Positions 1 to 10,516 of a stretch of DNA of 64,000 nt are shown here, piece after piece. The number at the start of each line of letters is the position of its first letter. Position 1 is the stretch's first letter. Where the stretch lies: NCBI RefSeq assembly GCF_035918255.1, contig NZ_CP142136.1, positions 868,001 through 932,000 of the forward strand. Reading direction: 5' to 3'. The notes under the pieces were generated by a model that was not told the origin of the DNA, searched no databases, and saw only the letters and a program-made list of their open reading frames with translations. The position numbers and the translations under genes are program-made. This stretch comes from Mesomycoplasma ovipneumoniae (GTDB lineage Bacteria; Bacillota_I; Bacilli_A; Mycoplasmatales; Metamycoplasmataceae).

Positions 1-108
1 TTGAAGTCCATAGTCACCAAAGGCTAAAAAATTTCCTGAGTGTGCTTCCCGTTTATCGTGATAAAGACGGAAAGTTTTACGGTGCTTAGTTTTTTTTGGT
101 TGCAACAT
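1..108 (-). CDS. rplP: Ribosomal protein L16 (N-terminal part, runs off the window)
   Basis: Only the first 36 codons are present. The start [11 protein letters not shown] and the following [13 protein letters not shown] match the N-terminus of L16, a 23S rRNA-binding protein near the peptidyl transferase centre. The ATG lies 2 bases after the rpsC stop, and its AGGAG-type ribosome binding site is inside the last rpsC codons, so it is co-translated in the S10 operon. The order rpsC-rplP is the usual one. Confidence 0.93.
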   Translation of the reverse strand, partial: MLQPKKTKHRKTFRLYHDKREAHSGNFLAFGDYGLQ

Positions 109-110
109 TT

Positions 111-794
111 TTATCTCCTTTTATCACTTCTTATTACAGATTCAATATCAATTTTTTGTCTTGACTCACCAAGTGAGACTCAAACTTTAACGCCCAAAAT
201 TCCGTAAGTTGTTTTTGCAATTGCGGTTGCATATTCAACATTTTGACGCAAAGTGTGCAATTTCATTTCACCTTCGGCATAACCTTCAGAACGAGCCATT
301 TCAACACCATTAAGACGACCAGAGACAAGTGTTTTTACCCCTTTTGCGCCCGCTTTTAGTGCGGTTCGAATTGCAAATTTTTGGGCAATTCGGTATGAGC
401 CACGTTGTTCAAGTTTTTGGGCGATTGTTTCAGCCATTAATTTTGCATTTAATTCAGGATTTGTGATTTCAATTGCATCAATGTGTAAAACAATTTTCCG
501 GTTTTTAAGAGTTTTTTTAAGTTGTTCAACAATTTTTTTCAGATTTTCGCCTGAAGATCCAAGAAATGAACCAAGTCTTGCTGTATATACTAAAACAGTA
601 ATTGCATTGTTGCGATCACGACGAATTATTGTGTTTCCAATTTGGTATTCACGGGTTAATTTTTCAAAAAAACGGTGAATTTTAACATCTTCTAACAAAT
701 TAGCGGCAAATTTATTTTTCTCTGCATACCAAATTGCATTATGAGCTCTTGTTATTCCAAAACGGAAACCATTTGGATTTACCTTTTGTCCCAT
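111..794 (-). CDS. rpsC: Ribosomal protein S3
   Basis: Small-subunit protein S3 (227 aa). It starts [13 protein letters not shown], the typical S3 N-terminus, and carries a KH-type RNA-binding stretch around residues 75-110 ([15 protein letters not shown]). A TGA read as Trp follows ILGVKV; about 22 more codons ([10 protein letters not shown]...) follow to a TAA, so a standard-code call would cut the tail short. The start overlaps the rplV stop by 1 base. It belongs to the S10 operon. Confidence 0.95.
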
Positions 795-1255
795 TATTTT
801 TCTCCTTGTTTTGGATTTAAGTCTTGATTGTTAGTTTCTGGTAAAACTTCAGCAGAAGTTGTTGCCGGTTCAAAAGACTCAAAAGTACTTGAATCTTCAG
901 TGTCGCCTAGAGCTGCAAGAACAACCTTAAAATGAGAAGTTCTTTTAAGAATTTGACTTGCTGATCCTTTTGCCCGTGGACGAAAACGTTTTAGCGTTGG
1001 ACCTTCATTAACAATCGCTGATTTTACAACTAAATTTGCTTGTTCAAGACCATGATTATTAATTGCATTGGCAATGGCAGAATTAATTAGTTTTCTAAAA
1101 ATTGGTGATGCTTTTTTATTAGTATGGGCCAAAATTGAAAGGGCTTCAAAGACAGGTTTATTTTTAACTAAATTAGCAACAAGGCGTGCTTTTGAGGCAG
1201 AAATTCTTTGGGTTTTTAAAGAAGCAACTGCATAATTATTGTTTTCGAAATTCAT
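794..1255 (-). CDS. rplV: Ribosomal protein L22 with C-terminal extension
   Basis: L22 lines the nascent-chain exit tunnel. Residues 10-110 hold the family core ([21 protein letters not shown], then [23 protein letters not shown]). The protein is 153 aa, against about 110 in most bacteria; the extra 40 or so residues are acidic and Ser/Thr/Glu-rich and look disordered. It overlaps the rpsC start by 1 base and follows rpsS by 13 bases in the S10 operon. Confidence 0.95.
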   Translation of the reverse strand: MNFENNNYAVASLKTQRISASKARLVANLVKNKPVFEALSILAHTNKKASPIFRKLINSAIANAINNHGLEQANLVVKSAIVNEGPTLKRFRPRAKGSASQILKRTSHFKVVLAALGDTEDSSTFESFEPATTSAEVLPETNNQDLNPKQGEK

Positions 1256-1268
1256 TTATATTGTCCTT

Positions 1269-1544
1269 TTATTTCTTTTTAGCCTTGTCTTTTCCGTGTC
1301 CATAATAAGTTCTTGTTGGCGAAAACTCACCTAATTTGTGACCTACCATATCATCAGTAACATAAACTTCGTTAAAAATTTTGCCATTGTGGACCAAAAA
1401 AGTTAGACCAACAAACTGGGGAAAAATAGTTGACCGGCGTGATCAAGTCTTAATTGGTTTGCGTGAATTTTTCATAATTGCATCATCAACTTTTTTAAGA
1501 AGATGCTCATCAGCAAATGGACCTTTTTTAAGTGAACGAGCCAT
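1269..1544 (-). CDS. rpsS: Ribosomal protein S19
   Basis: S19 (91 aa) binds 16S rRNA in the head of the small subunit. [19 protein letters not shown], the central [21 protein letters not shown] and the ending [21 protein letters not shown] are diagnostic. One in-frame TGA codes for the Trp of the conserved KTWSRRS stretch, which is why the gene is missed with the standard code. The start shares one base with the rplB stop (TAATG), so translation is coupled. Confidence 0.95.
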
Positions 1545-2392
1545 TATTTTTTAGATTCCTTTCTTGAACGGATTATCAATTTAGTTGAAGCTTTTTTAGG
1601 ATTTCTTGTCTTAACTCCAAGTGCTTTTTTACCTCAAGGAGTAAGTGGAGATTTACGTCCAATTGGTTGTTTACCTTCTCCACCTCCATGTGGGTGATCA
1701 TTTGGATTCATTACTGATCCACGAACGGTTGGTCTAATTCCTTTGTGACGATTTCGCCCTGCTTTTCCGATGTTAACAAGTGAATTTTCTTCATTTCCAA
1801 CTACACCAACAGTTGCCCGGCAGGTAGATAAAATTCGACGGTATTCTCCTGATTTTAGTTTAAGAATAACGTACTTTCCGTTTTCATCACGACCTTGAAT
1901 TTGGGCTCAAGTTCCCGCTGAACGGATTAGTTGCCCCCCTGCGCCTGGATGGAGTTCGAGATTGTGAACAAAAGTACCTTCAGGAATATTTTTAAGCGGC
2001 AGGCAGTTTCCAACAAGAATATCAGCCTCAGGACCTGAGGCAATTTTTTGACCTACTTTTAGATTTTTAGGTGCTAAAATATAACGTTTTTCGCCGTCAA
2101 TATAAGAAATAAGGGCAATATTTGCTGAACGATTTGGGTCATATTCAATTGTTTTTACAATTGCCGGAATATTGTCTTTATTTCTTTTAAAATCAATTAG
2201 ACGGTATTTTCTTTTGTGCCGTCCACCTTGGTGTCTAACGGTAATTTTACCTTGAGAATTACGACCTGAATGTTTTTTTAAAGTTACAAGCAAAGACTTT
2301 TCTGGTCTGTTTGTTGTTAAATTTGCGCCAAAATCAAGTGAAGACATATGGCGACGGCCGTTTGTTGTTGGTTTATAATATTTAAGCGCCAT
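1544..2392 (-). CDS. rplB: Ribosomal protein L2
   Basis: L2 (282 aa) is needed for subunit joining and peptidyl transfer. The N-terminal half shows [20 protein letters not shown]; the C-terminal half shows [22 protein letters not shown] and the [15 protein letters not shown] signature. A TGA after RSAGT is Trp; the stop is the TAA that overlaps the rpsS ATG. The ATG at 2392 directly follows rplW with 1 base shared. S10 operon. Confidence 0.95.
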
Positions 2393-2886
2393 TAGTTTGT
2401 CTCTCCTTGTTCGTTAGTTTGGTTTTCAGGCTGGTTTTCAGGCTGATTTTCCTCAGTTTTTTGACTTTCGGCGGCCTGTTTTTTTGCAAGTTTTTGGGCT
2501 ATTTCCTGATTTTTTTGCTCTAGTTGGGCTCTTTTTTCTTCAATTTGTTGACTGAATTCTTGTTGGTCTTTATTGGTTTGGTCAAGATTTTCCTGTGCTG
2601 GAGCTTCGTCTTCAAAAAGATTAATTGTGTATCCTGGTTTTAATTTTACAAATGCTTTTTTGTATTTTGTACTAAAACCACGTGATTTCCCTAGTTTTTT
2701 TTCTTTTTTTGGAACAGTGAAAATATTAACTTTTTCAACTTTTACATTAAAAATGTATTCAACAGCTTTTTTTGTCTCAGAACGATTTGTTGTTGGACTT
2801 ACTTTAAAAGAATAAACTCCTTGAGACATTAACTGGTAGGATTTTTCAGTTAAAATTGGACCTTTAATAATATTATTTACGTTCAT
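2392..2886 (-). CDS. rplW: Ribosomal protein L23 with long C-terminal tail
   Basis: L23 lies at the tunnel exit and is the docking site for SRP and trigger factor. Residues 1-95 are the L23 core ([34 protein letters not shown]). I chose the start MNVNNIIKG at 2886, because the upstream in-frame start would lie inside rplD. The protein is 164 aa rather than about 95-100: the last 65 residues are Glu/Gln/Lys-rich, probably coiled or disordered, with a repeated [11 protein letters not shown] run. It overlaps the rplD end by 14 bases. Confidence 0.94.
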   Translation of the reverse strand: MNVNNIIKGPILTEKSYQLMSQGVYSFKVSPTTNRSETKKAVEYIFNVKVEKVNIFTVPKKEKKLGKSRGFSTKYKKAFVKLKPGYTINLFEDEAPAQENLDQTNKDQQEFSQQIEEKRAQLEQKNQEIAQKLAKKQAAESQKTEENQPENQPENQTNEQGETN

Positions 2887-3532
2887 CTTCAATCCTTTTT
2901 TTAAGACTTGCAATATCATTTTCGGAAATGATTAGCAAATCAGTTTTTACTAGTGATTCAACTGTTATTGAATTAGGTTTTACTAACTCGACATTTGGTA
3001 AATTTCTTGCTGATAAAAATAAATTTGTATCAGTTGAGGCGATTAAAATGTGACGAAGTTTATCAATTTTAAAGGTTTTTAACTGTTCTACCAGAAGTTT
3101 AGTTGAAATTTTGTCCATTGAAAAATCATTTACTAAAACTTGGTGGTTTTGCGCTAGTTGGGAAAGGGCACCAACAAAAGCTAGTTTTTTTACTTTTTTG
3201 TTTACTTTTAGAGTGTAATTTCTTAAAGTTGTCGGTCCAAAAGCGCGACCCCCACCAACAAAAATTGGTGATCTTCTTGATCCAGCACGGGCTTTCCCAG
3301 TTGATTTTTGTTTTCAAGGTTTTTTACCTGTCCCTGAAACTTCACCACGGTTTTTAACTTTGTGAGTTGAAAAACGACGGGAGGCTCTTTCGGCCAAAAT
3401 TGAGTCAAAAATAGCTTGAGTTTTTAGTTCTCTTTGCTCAAATAAAACTTCTGGAAGAGCTTTATCAGGGTTAAATTTAACAATATTTTCGTATTTTGCG
3501 CTCTGAATTGAAATTGGTGTGTTTTTATTCAT
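2873..3532 (-). CDS. rplD: Ribosomal protein L4
   Basis: L4 (219 aa) binds 23S rRNA and reaches into the exit tunnel. The [33 protein letters not shown]-like region at residues 50-85 is the family hallmark; its Trp is a TGA codon, as is a second Trp further on. The ATG overlaps the rplC stop by 8 bases and the 3' end overlaps rplW by 14. In other bacteria L4 can autoregulate this operon; nothing here proves that. Confidence 0.94.
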
Positions 3533-4220
3533 GTTTTAACTCCTGATCTTTGGGACTAACTTCAAAGAGATTAATGGGAGTTTTAGAAGTTGATTTTTTA
3601 ATTGCGGTTCTTATCATAACAAATGATTTTTTTGGACCAGGAATTGAACCTTTTACTATTAATAAATTATTTTCCTGATCAACTTTAACAATTTCAAGTG
3701 ACTGTTTAGTTACGCGAGAATGTCCAAGACGTCCTGGCATTGTCATCCCTTTAACAACTTTGTTTCCGGAAATATCTCCAAGTGAACCAGTCTGACGAAT
3801 TGGTTTTGAACCACCCCCACCACCGTGAGATCTAGGTCCAATTGCTTGATTGTGACGTTTAATTGGACCAGCAAAACCTTTTCCTTTGGAAGTTCCAATT
3901 ACATCAACAAATTCACCTGCGCTAAATATTGAAACATTAATGCTTTGACCTAATTTTAAACCTGGAAAATCACGGAATTCACGAACAAATTTTTTCGGTT
4001 TAGTATCAGCTTTTGCAAAATGACCTAATTCAGGTTTTTTGTGAGCTGATTGTTTTTTATCAAAAACACCGAGCTGAATTGCTTCATAGTTATCTTTTTC
4101 TTTGGTAAGAATTTTTGTAACTATGTTTTCAGGAACTTCAATTACGCTAACAGGAATCGAAATACCATCAACTGTAAAAAGTTGCGTCATTCCAATTTTT
4201 CTACCTAGAATTCCTTTCAT
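3525..4220 (-). CDS. rplC: Ribosomal protein L3
   Basis: L3 (231 aa) is an early assembly protein of the large subunit. It begins [15 protein letters not shown] and contains the [16 protein letters not shown] and [17 protein letters not shown] signatures at about residues 110-200. The C-terminus has a short polar extension. It starts 2 bases after the rpsJ stop and overlaps rplD by 8 bases, so the genes are translationally coupled. Confidence 0.95.
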   Translation of the reverse strand: MKGILGRKIGMTQLFTVDGISIPVSVIEVPENIVTKILTKEKDNYEAIQLGVFDKKQSAHKKPELGHFAKADTKPKKFVREFRDFPGLKLGQSINVSIFSAGEFVDVIGTSKGKGFAGPIKRHNQAIGPRSHGGGGGSKPIRQTGSLGDISGNKVVKGMTMPGRLGHSRVTKQSLEIVKVDQENNLLIVKGSIPGPKKSFVMIRTAIKKSTSKTPINLFEVSPKDQELKHE

Positions 4221-4221
4221 T

Positions 4222-4542
4222 TTAATTTACCTCGATTTCTAATCAAACGCCAGCTGGCAATTGTGTTCGTGAAATTTTTTCTGTAACTGCTTTTTGATTG
4301 TTTGGTGAAACTTTTAAAATTACTAGCCGTTTGTGAGTGCGACTTTCAAATTGTTCACGAGATTTTTTATTAACGTGGACAGATCTCAAAATTGTATAAA
4401 TCGCTCTTGAAGTTGGCAGCGGTACCGGGCCACATGTCTCGACATTAAGTTCACGCGCTAAAAGAATAACTTTTTTAGCAGCAGCATCAATTTGACGGTG
4501 GTCAAACGATTTGAACTTAATTTTTATTGATGTTGTGCTCAT
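4222..4542 (-). CDS. rpsJ: Ribosomal protein S10
   Basis: S10 (106 aa) is the first gene of the operon. Residues 5-100 match the family ([48 protein letters not shown]). A TGA-encoded Trp gives the ending PAGVWLEIEVN. The start MSTTSIKIK at 4542 is chosen by homology. An in-frame ATG lies 105 bases upstream after an AAGGA, so an N-terminally extended form cannot be excluded; S10 proteins normally start at the shorter position. Confidence 0.92.
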
Positions 4543-4598
4543 AAAAAAATAAGTGAGTTGCTCCTGTTCATATTTTTGAACGGACTCAACATAAAAAC

Positions 4599-4631
4599 CA
4601 ATACACAAAAACAACTCCTTCTCGTGTATTG
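4599..4631 (-). promoter_or_regulatory. Leader stem-loop upstream of the S10 operon
   Basis: CAATACAC (4599-4606) and GTGTATTG (4624-4631) form a perfect 8-bp inverted repeat. Read on the minus strand, the 17-base loop contains AAGGAG. It lies between the promoter and rpsJ. It could be a ribosome-binding or feedback structure; the function is inferred from position only. Confidence 0.4.
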
Positions 4632-4669
4632 CAACCTTATGTTTCATAGTCCTTACAATGTAAAGATTA

Positions 4670-4678
4670 ATTATAACA
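4670..4678 (-). promoter_or_regulatory. Promoter -10 box of the S10 operon
   Basis: On the minus strand the sequence TGTTATAAT is an extended -10 box (TGN plus TATAAT). It lies about 130 bases upstream of the rpsJ start at 4542, the first ribosomal gene. No strong -35 is visible, which is common in mycoplasmas. The rest of 4679-4851 holds only AT-rich sequence with a 9-bp inverted repeat (TTTTCTTAT/ATAAGAAAA) that may end the permease transcript. Confidence 0.6.
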
Positions 4679-4851
4679 AAAAAACAAAAAATTTTCTTAT
4701 CTTTGTAAATATTTTTTAGACAAATTTTAGCAAAGCAAAAAATAAGAAAACTTTTCTTCGAATAAATGCTTATTTATTATACATGCAAATCCACTAATAC
4801 AAAAGAGAAAAAATGATTTTTTCTAAATTAATATAATAATTTAAAGGTTTT

Positions 4852-6135
4852 CTAACTTTTTGTAGTCTTGATTTTAACTTTTTTAATAGTTAATTTTTTA
4901 ATTTTCCAATAGCTAAAAATGACTATCAAGCTTAAAACTGAAATCAGAACCATAAATATTAAAAATGAAAAGTAAAATGAAAGATAAATAAAAGTTGCGG
5001 TCGTAGCGATTGTAACTAACGTGTAAAAAATCGCTCTAGTTACCAGTGAAATTCCGTTTTGGACATGGAATTTTTCTTTGCTAAAAAATAAATATGACAA
5101 ACTGGAAAAAGCTGGAAAAAACAACGAAAATATAAACTGATTAAAACTAGTAATTATCATATATGAATAAAATTGAACATTTAAATTTTTGATAAAAGCA
5201 ACAAAAGGCCAAATTCAACCCAATATTAGCAGGCCAACCAAAAGTCAAATAATGCTAATTTTTTTCTTTGTTTTATTTAGTATTAAAAAACTGACGATTG
5301 TTCCTAAAACTGAAGCAAACGAAAAACCAATATTGAGTCATGTTGCTAATTGTTGGTAGTTAAAAATCTCGACTTGACTTTGAGAATTAATATATTCAAA
5401 AACCGGTGGAAATAAAGTTGTTCTTGGCAAAAAGAAAATTGCAACAATAAAATGGCCGGCTAAGACAAAAACTCATTTATAAGTCGAAATTTTTTTGTCA
5501 TTTTCCTTAAAATTTTCTTGCTGGCTAAGAGCAAAATCAAATTTTTTTGGATTTAATTTTAGTAAAAAATAAAGCAGTCCTGAGATTGAATAGGTAATCA
5601 TATTAAATAAAACCATTCAATAAAAATCAAGTCTTGAGTAAATAACTAAGGCAAATACTGCCGAAATTAAAAAACCCATTGCCGTTGCAAAAGAGGAAAA
5701 AACATTAATATTTTGCATCTGTTTTTCATTGTTCGCTAGATAATAAACAATATTTTTCAAATAAATAAATCGAAAAGCATGGATAAAACCAAGCAATGTA
5801 TTAACTAAAATTAATATTATTGAAAAGGTAAAAATTTGACTATTAGCCAGACTAAAAAAAATAATTAGCAAAAAAGCTAAACAAAAAACACTCAAAATAT
5901 CTGAAACTAATAGGATAATTTTATCATTTTTTCATTTTTGGACAATCTTGCTACTAAATAAATAAACTACCAAATTAGGTATTTGGATTAACAAATATAA
6001 AATTGTAACAAGCCAAAAATCACCTGTAATTTTAAATATGTATAAAGACGAACTAAACTTAAAAGCTTCCGAACCTATAAGCGAAGTGCTAAGTGAACTA
6101 GTAAATTTGATTGAATTTTTAAAAAATATTGTCAT
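4852..6135 (-). CDS. MFS-like multi-spanning permease
   Basis: A 427-aa membrane protein after reading several TGA codons as Trp. About 10-12 hydrophobic segments alternate with short charged loops; FIKNLNVQFYS and PFFP-type turns resemble major facilitator carriers of mycoplasmas. The N-terminal SLIGSEAFKFSSSLYIFKITGDFWLV resembles the first helices of drug-efflux-type MFS proteins. No substrate can be read from the sequence. Its ATG lies 17 bases inside the end of the upstream NTase/M42 gene, so the two are translated together and may share a task such as peptide or amino-acid handling. Confidence 0.6.
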
Positions 6136-7744
6136 TTATTTCCTTACAAATTCAAAGCAAAAAGAAAAAATTTTTTATTAGTGACATCGAGGAATTAGAA
6201 TGTATTTTTGACACCGGAATTGATAAAGTTATGGCGTTTTGATTTTGAAAATTAGTGATATCAGTTCAACCTGAACCAAAATAAGGTTCAAATGGAATGC
6301 TATTTTTTTGAAAAATTTCGACAATTTTGTTATAAAAAACAATATTATGGGCCGTGAAAGTGTCAGCCACTCTTATTTTTATACCTTCATTATCTCAATT
6401 TTGGTCCTCACAGACATCAATATTGACCAAAAATTTGTATTTTTTAATTTGATTAGTAACAAAAAAATCTTTTGTTCCTTGTAGTTGAAGTTCCTCTTTT
6501 GTTGTCAGAAGAATATCAAAATTTTTGTCAATATGCAAAAGAATTCTGGCTAATATGTTAGAAATTTTATTATCTTGATTTCGCGAAAAGATAGTAAATC
6601 CGGAAATTTTTACCTTACTTTTGGGTAAAACTTGGTAAGTTCCATTTTCAGGGATTCCAAGGCACTTTAAATTAGGTCGATTTATTTTTCTGCTTTCTTC
6701 TTCAGAAAAAACTAAATTGTCAACTTTGACACAAGAAATTTCATTAATTTTTTCTGAATTCTGGTCAAATATTTCAAAAACACCTGAGTCAAAATAAGTT
6801 GTTCCCTGATTAAAAACCTCGCCAGCTATTGCAATACCACCTACTTCATCGCTATGATTTACGAATAAAACATTGTTATTTTTATTATTTTTTGATAAAT
6901 AACCACCGTTTGTTTTTTTATGAATTTTATCGCCAAATAGTTTTTCAATATACTTTTTTTCAAAACCCGGGATTGATGGAAAATTCAAAAAATTTACCAT
7001 CATATTTGTATAAATTTGCTTGTTTTTTAGTATTTTGTCAAAAAAATCTAAATTGCTTTTAAATTGTTCTTTCATAAAAGTTAAAAAATTATAGATATAA
7101 TTTTTTAACGATTGATCAAAATAATTATTGTAGCTTTGTAATTTTAGAAAATCAAAATATTTATCAAGCATTTTGTCATAATTATAAAACCAATAAATAA
7201 AGAAGCTATTTCATAGACTATTTTGAAAGAAATTTTTTTCGCTTTGATAATTAATATTGTCTGGGTTTTTACTTAGTATATTTCAAGAAATGTTCAAATC
7301 ATCAATTATACTTAGCATTTTTTTATTTGAATCATGTGGAAAAACTGGACTTAGAACATAACCCATCATCGCAATTTTTTGAAAAAAAGCATACTTAATC
7401 TTTAATTCATAAAGATTTTTGTATTGGGATTCTTTTAAAAATTGTTTGTTTATCGTTTCTAATACTATAAATTCAATAATAAAACCATTAATTCTAAGTA
7501 TTTGTAAATTGTCGTCTTTTTTTATTAATTCAGCATTTTTTTCCTGCAAAATAAAATTAATAAATTCTTGACGTTGTCTAAAGGAACAATTTACAAAACC
7601 TAAATCCAAATCGTTGGGCTTTCGGGTTATAAAATTTTCCTTTCAAAATAGATAGCTTCCTTTTAGAAAAATTTGCAAATTCAAATTATTTTCTTTATTA
7701 AATTTACAAATTAACGATGCTATTTGGCTAATAATTTCTTGCAT
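6119..7744 (-). CDS. Nucleotidyltransferase-like domain fused to an M42-type aminopeptidase
   Basis: A 541-aa protein, continuous under UGA=Trp. Residues 1-150 resemble AbiEii-type nucleotidyltransferases: FLKGSYLFW (GS motif) followed by RKPNDLDLGF (DxD), then IIEFIVLE. From about residue 250 it resembles M42 metallopeptidases (glutamyl aminopeptidase/endoglucanase M family): FPSIPGFE, VNHSDEVGG (His and Asp ligands), NQDNKISNIL (bridging Asp), TKEELQLQG (catalytic Glu pair), NIDVCED (Asp), SKIHSNSSM (final His). All expected metal ligands are present, so the peptidase half looks active. I know of no standard family with this fusion. The start ATG at 7744 has no strong ribosome binding site. 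It overlaps the permease gene. Confidence 0.7.
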
Positions 7745-7774
7745 TTTTATGGTAAAATTTCCGAACTTACTTCT

Positions 7775-7885
7775 CTAGGGGATTGGTTGAACCTTGCGGA
7801 TATCAGATTCATTTATTATAAATAGCGGTAATGTTTCATGGTCGATACTAAAACCGGAAGTTTTTAAAGGCATATTTTTTATCAT
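7775..7885 (-). pseudogene. Short ORF, probable gene remnant
   Basis: A 36-codon reading frame (starting MIKNMPLKTSGFSIDHETLP, ending RKVQPIP and TAG) lies just upstream of the NTase/M42 gene on the same strand. Its composition and codon use look coding rather than random, and similar-looking residues continue upstream of its ATG to a TAA, so it may be the tail of a lost gene. No ribosome binding site is seen. The function is unknown. Confidence 0.3.
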
Positions 7886-8623
7886 TTCTGAATATGGCTC
7901 GTATTTTTAGGATCCTTTTTTATGATATTATAATAAATTTAACGTTTCATTGCGATTTTATTTATACTTTTTTTGGTAAAATGGCACTATTATTGAGGGA
8001 AAATTATTTAATCAAATAATTTTTTGTAATCATCAAAATTCATGTTTTTGCCTTTTGTTGTTGATCTTTAAAAAAGTAAAAACTAACTTAACTCTTAAAA
8101 TATAATTGTAATTTTGCTGAATTAGTAATTGAAATTGCCAAAATTGTAACATAAAAAACATAAATGAGTAGAAAAAGTAGCGGAATATTAAAATTTTGTT
8201 TTATATTTATATAATTTATAGTTTGTAAAATTAGCTATGAATAAAAATATAATTTTTATCATTTTTTAACAAAAATTATATTTTTGTGTTTTTCTTATTT
8301 TGTTTTTTATTATTTGCTTTAGTATGATAAAATTATAACTAACACTAATTTATAAATAAAAATTTATTAAGGATAATTTATGATAATTACAAAAAAAAAA
8401 GAAAAAATTCACTAGACCTAAATAAAATTTGATGGTGGATTTTCGGATAAGACAGTGCAAATGTGGATGTTTTAATTATATTAGGGTTAAAAATACAAAA
8501 TAACAACATTCAGAAACTGAATCTCTGCAAGAACTGAATGCAATGAAGGAAAAGTTACGAATATATTGCTAATTCTTCTTTTTATAAAGTTTCAAAATTA
8601 TCTCAAAATTTAGAGGAATAGTC
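7886..8623. other. Intergenic region with decayed sequence
   Basis: About 740 bases without an intact gene between divergent gene blocks. A TATAAT-like -10 (minus strand) near 7815-7845 could serve the NTase gene. At 8380-8415 a 12-codon plus-strand micro-ORF (MIITKKKEKIH) follows an AAGGA site, then broken coding-like sequence around 8480-8560 (ETESLQELNAMKEKLR in one frame), which looks like an IS3-type OrfA remnant. This is inference from a short match only. Confidence 0.35.
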
Positions 8624-10516
8624 ATGATACCTAAAATTTTTACAAAAAAATGAGTTATTTTTTCAATTATTGGTGGTAGTTTGGGATCAATTGCTATAAG
8701 TGTCCCTTTAATTTATTATGCTCTTACTAGGCCCGTTGAAGTTGAAATAAATAGATTTGAACCTAAAACATTAACTAGTAATTCAAAATCGGCTTCTATT
8801 TTTTCCAATTCTGATCTAGAAAAAATAAACAGTTTTATTTTAGAAAGGGAGTTAAAAAAAGGTATACAAAAAAGTGACTATGCTCTAAAAAGTGAAGTTC
8901 AGGTAGAGTATAATTACGAAACTGCAAACCAAATTTTAGCAATTTTAAAAATGTCGAATAACATTAATCAATTTGACAAACTTAAATTACTATTAAAAGA
9001 TGCGCCTGCTTATTTGAGAAGACCGCGATCTAGTTTGAGAGATGAATACGAAATAAGCAATATTCATTTTAATATTAACCCAATTGATAATGTTCCTAAA
9101 CTTATTAATTTTATTTCAATATATTATGATAAAAATAAAAAACAGTTTATTGATACCAAAGATAACTTTTGAGATTTAGCATGAACTATTTTGTATTTTA
9201 AATTAAATGGTCATGATTTTCAAAAATATTTCGATATTAAAGATTGAATTAGGGACGAATTCAAGAAAATGAATTTTGAAAGTGAAGAAGTATCGATAAA
9301 CGGGAGTGAAAATCCAAAATCATTAAGTGATAAACGTTGACTACTCATTAAAAAATATATCTTAATTTTATCAATAATAAATAATTTAGGAAACAACCAT
9401 TTTTCTGATATTATAAAAGAAAAGCAAAAATCAATAAATATTTTAATTGAAAAATGAGAGAAACATTTTAGACAAATTATTGAAAATCAGAATGCAGAAG
9501 AAAATATAAGAAATTTTGATGATTCGCCTCTAACAATATTTGGTTTTTACTACATTAGCAAGAATTTTTATGAGTATTCGCCAGAGTATTTGTCAAAAAT
9601 AAATGAATACACTAAAAACTGATTAATAAATTTTAAAACAAACACCGATCCTACGGATTATGATGGCGCACTCCTTCTTTATTATTTTGGAAATAATAAA
9701 GAATTAGAACCCGAATTACTTAGAAAAAGCGAAGAAATTGTAGATTATGTTATTGAAAATAGATTGTTTCGTCAAGAACCTGATATCACAAAAACTATTT
9801 TTGTAAAACACATTTTAGAATTGAGTGAGAAAAAAGAAAATCAAGTGCAAAAAATAAATCAAACAATAGAAACATTATTTAAGCAAACAACGAAAAAACC
9901 GGAAGATAATCCTGATTTTTTTGAGGACTTATATAATTATGTATTTTTTTCAATTAAGACTTATCCCGATTTTTTTAAGAGTCAAAAAGATTTTTTAAAT
10001 ACAATAATTGATCATAGCAAATTTGTAAAAAAACCAATTGATTTTTTTTATTTGTCTAAAACAATTGCGCTGTTAAATAGTTTTTATAATACAAACAAGC
10101 CGGCAAAAATTAATGTTTCCAAGCGAATTTTTGACAATATTATGAATGCAAAACTAGAAAAAAATGCTCCATTTTTTTTAAAATTTATTAACTTATTTAT
10201 TAAGCTTATTTTTAAAAATGAATTAGATGACAACAAGGAAATTGTCGAATTTATAAACCAAAATCTTGATGAAAAAAATATAAATAACGCTGAATTTTTA
10301 GAACATCTTTTTTGGTATATTGAATTTCAAAGTGCAATTAAATCAAAATTGGAGCACCAAATATACTCTGCTAAATTAGAAAAATTTATTTCATTATTAA
10401 AAAAAGATATTTTAGGTAAAATTGATAGAAAAGTAGGTAAAACACACTTTTTGAATATTAAAACTATTTATATGACTTATCAAATAGATTGGCTACTTAA
10501 AAATGATAAAAATTAA
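8624..10516 (+). CDS. Membrane-anchored extracytoplasmic protein, partner of an ABC exporter
   Basis: A 630-aa protein of unknown family, read through eight or so TGA (Trp) codons. ATG at 8624 follows AGAGGA. Residues 10-35 form one hydrophobic segment (IFSIIGGSLGSIAISVPLIYY) without a lipobox Cys, so it is probably an uncleaved signal anchor with the rest outside the cell. The remainder is helical, charged and Lys/Asn-rich, without motifs I recognise. Its last 14 bases overlap the start of the ABC transporter gene (AATGATAAAAATTAA), giving translational coupling, so it is likely a dedicated component or substrate-binding partner of that transporter. Confidence 0.65.

Noticed and set aside
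3103-3408. ORFs in other frames over rplD
   Set aside because: L4 homology runs through the whole interval once TGA is read as Trp; the others are shadows.
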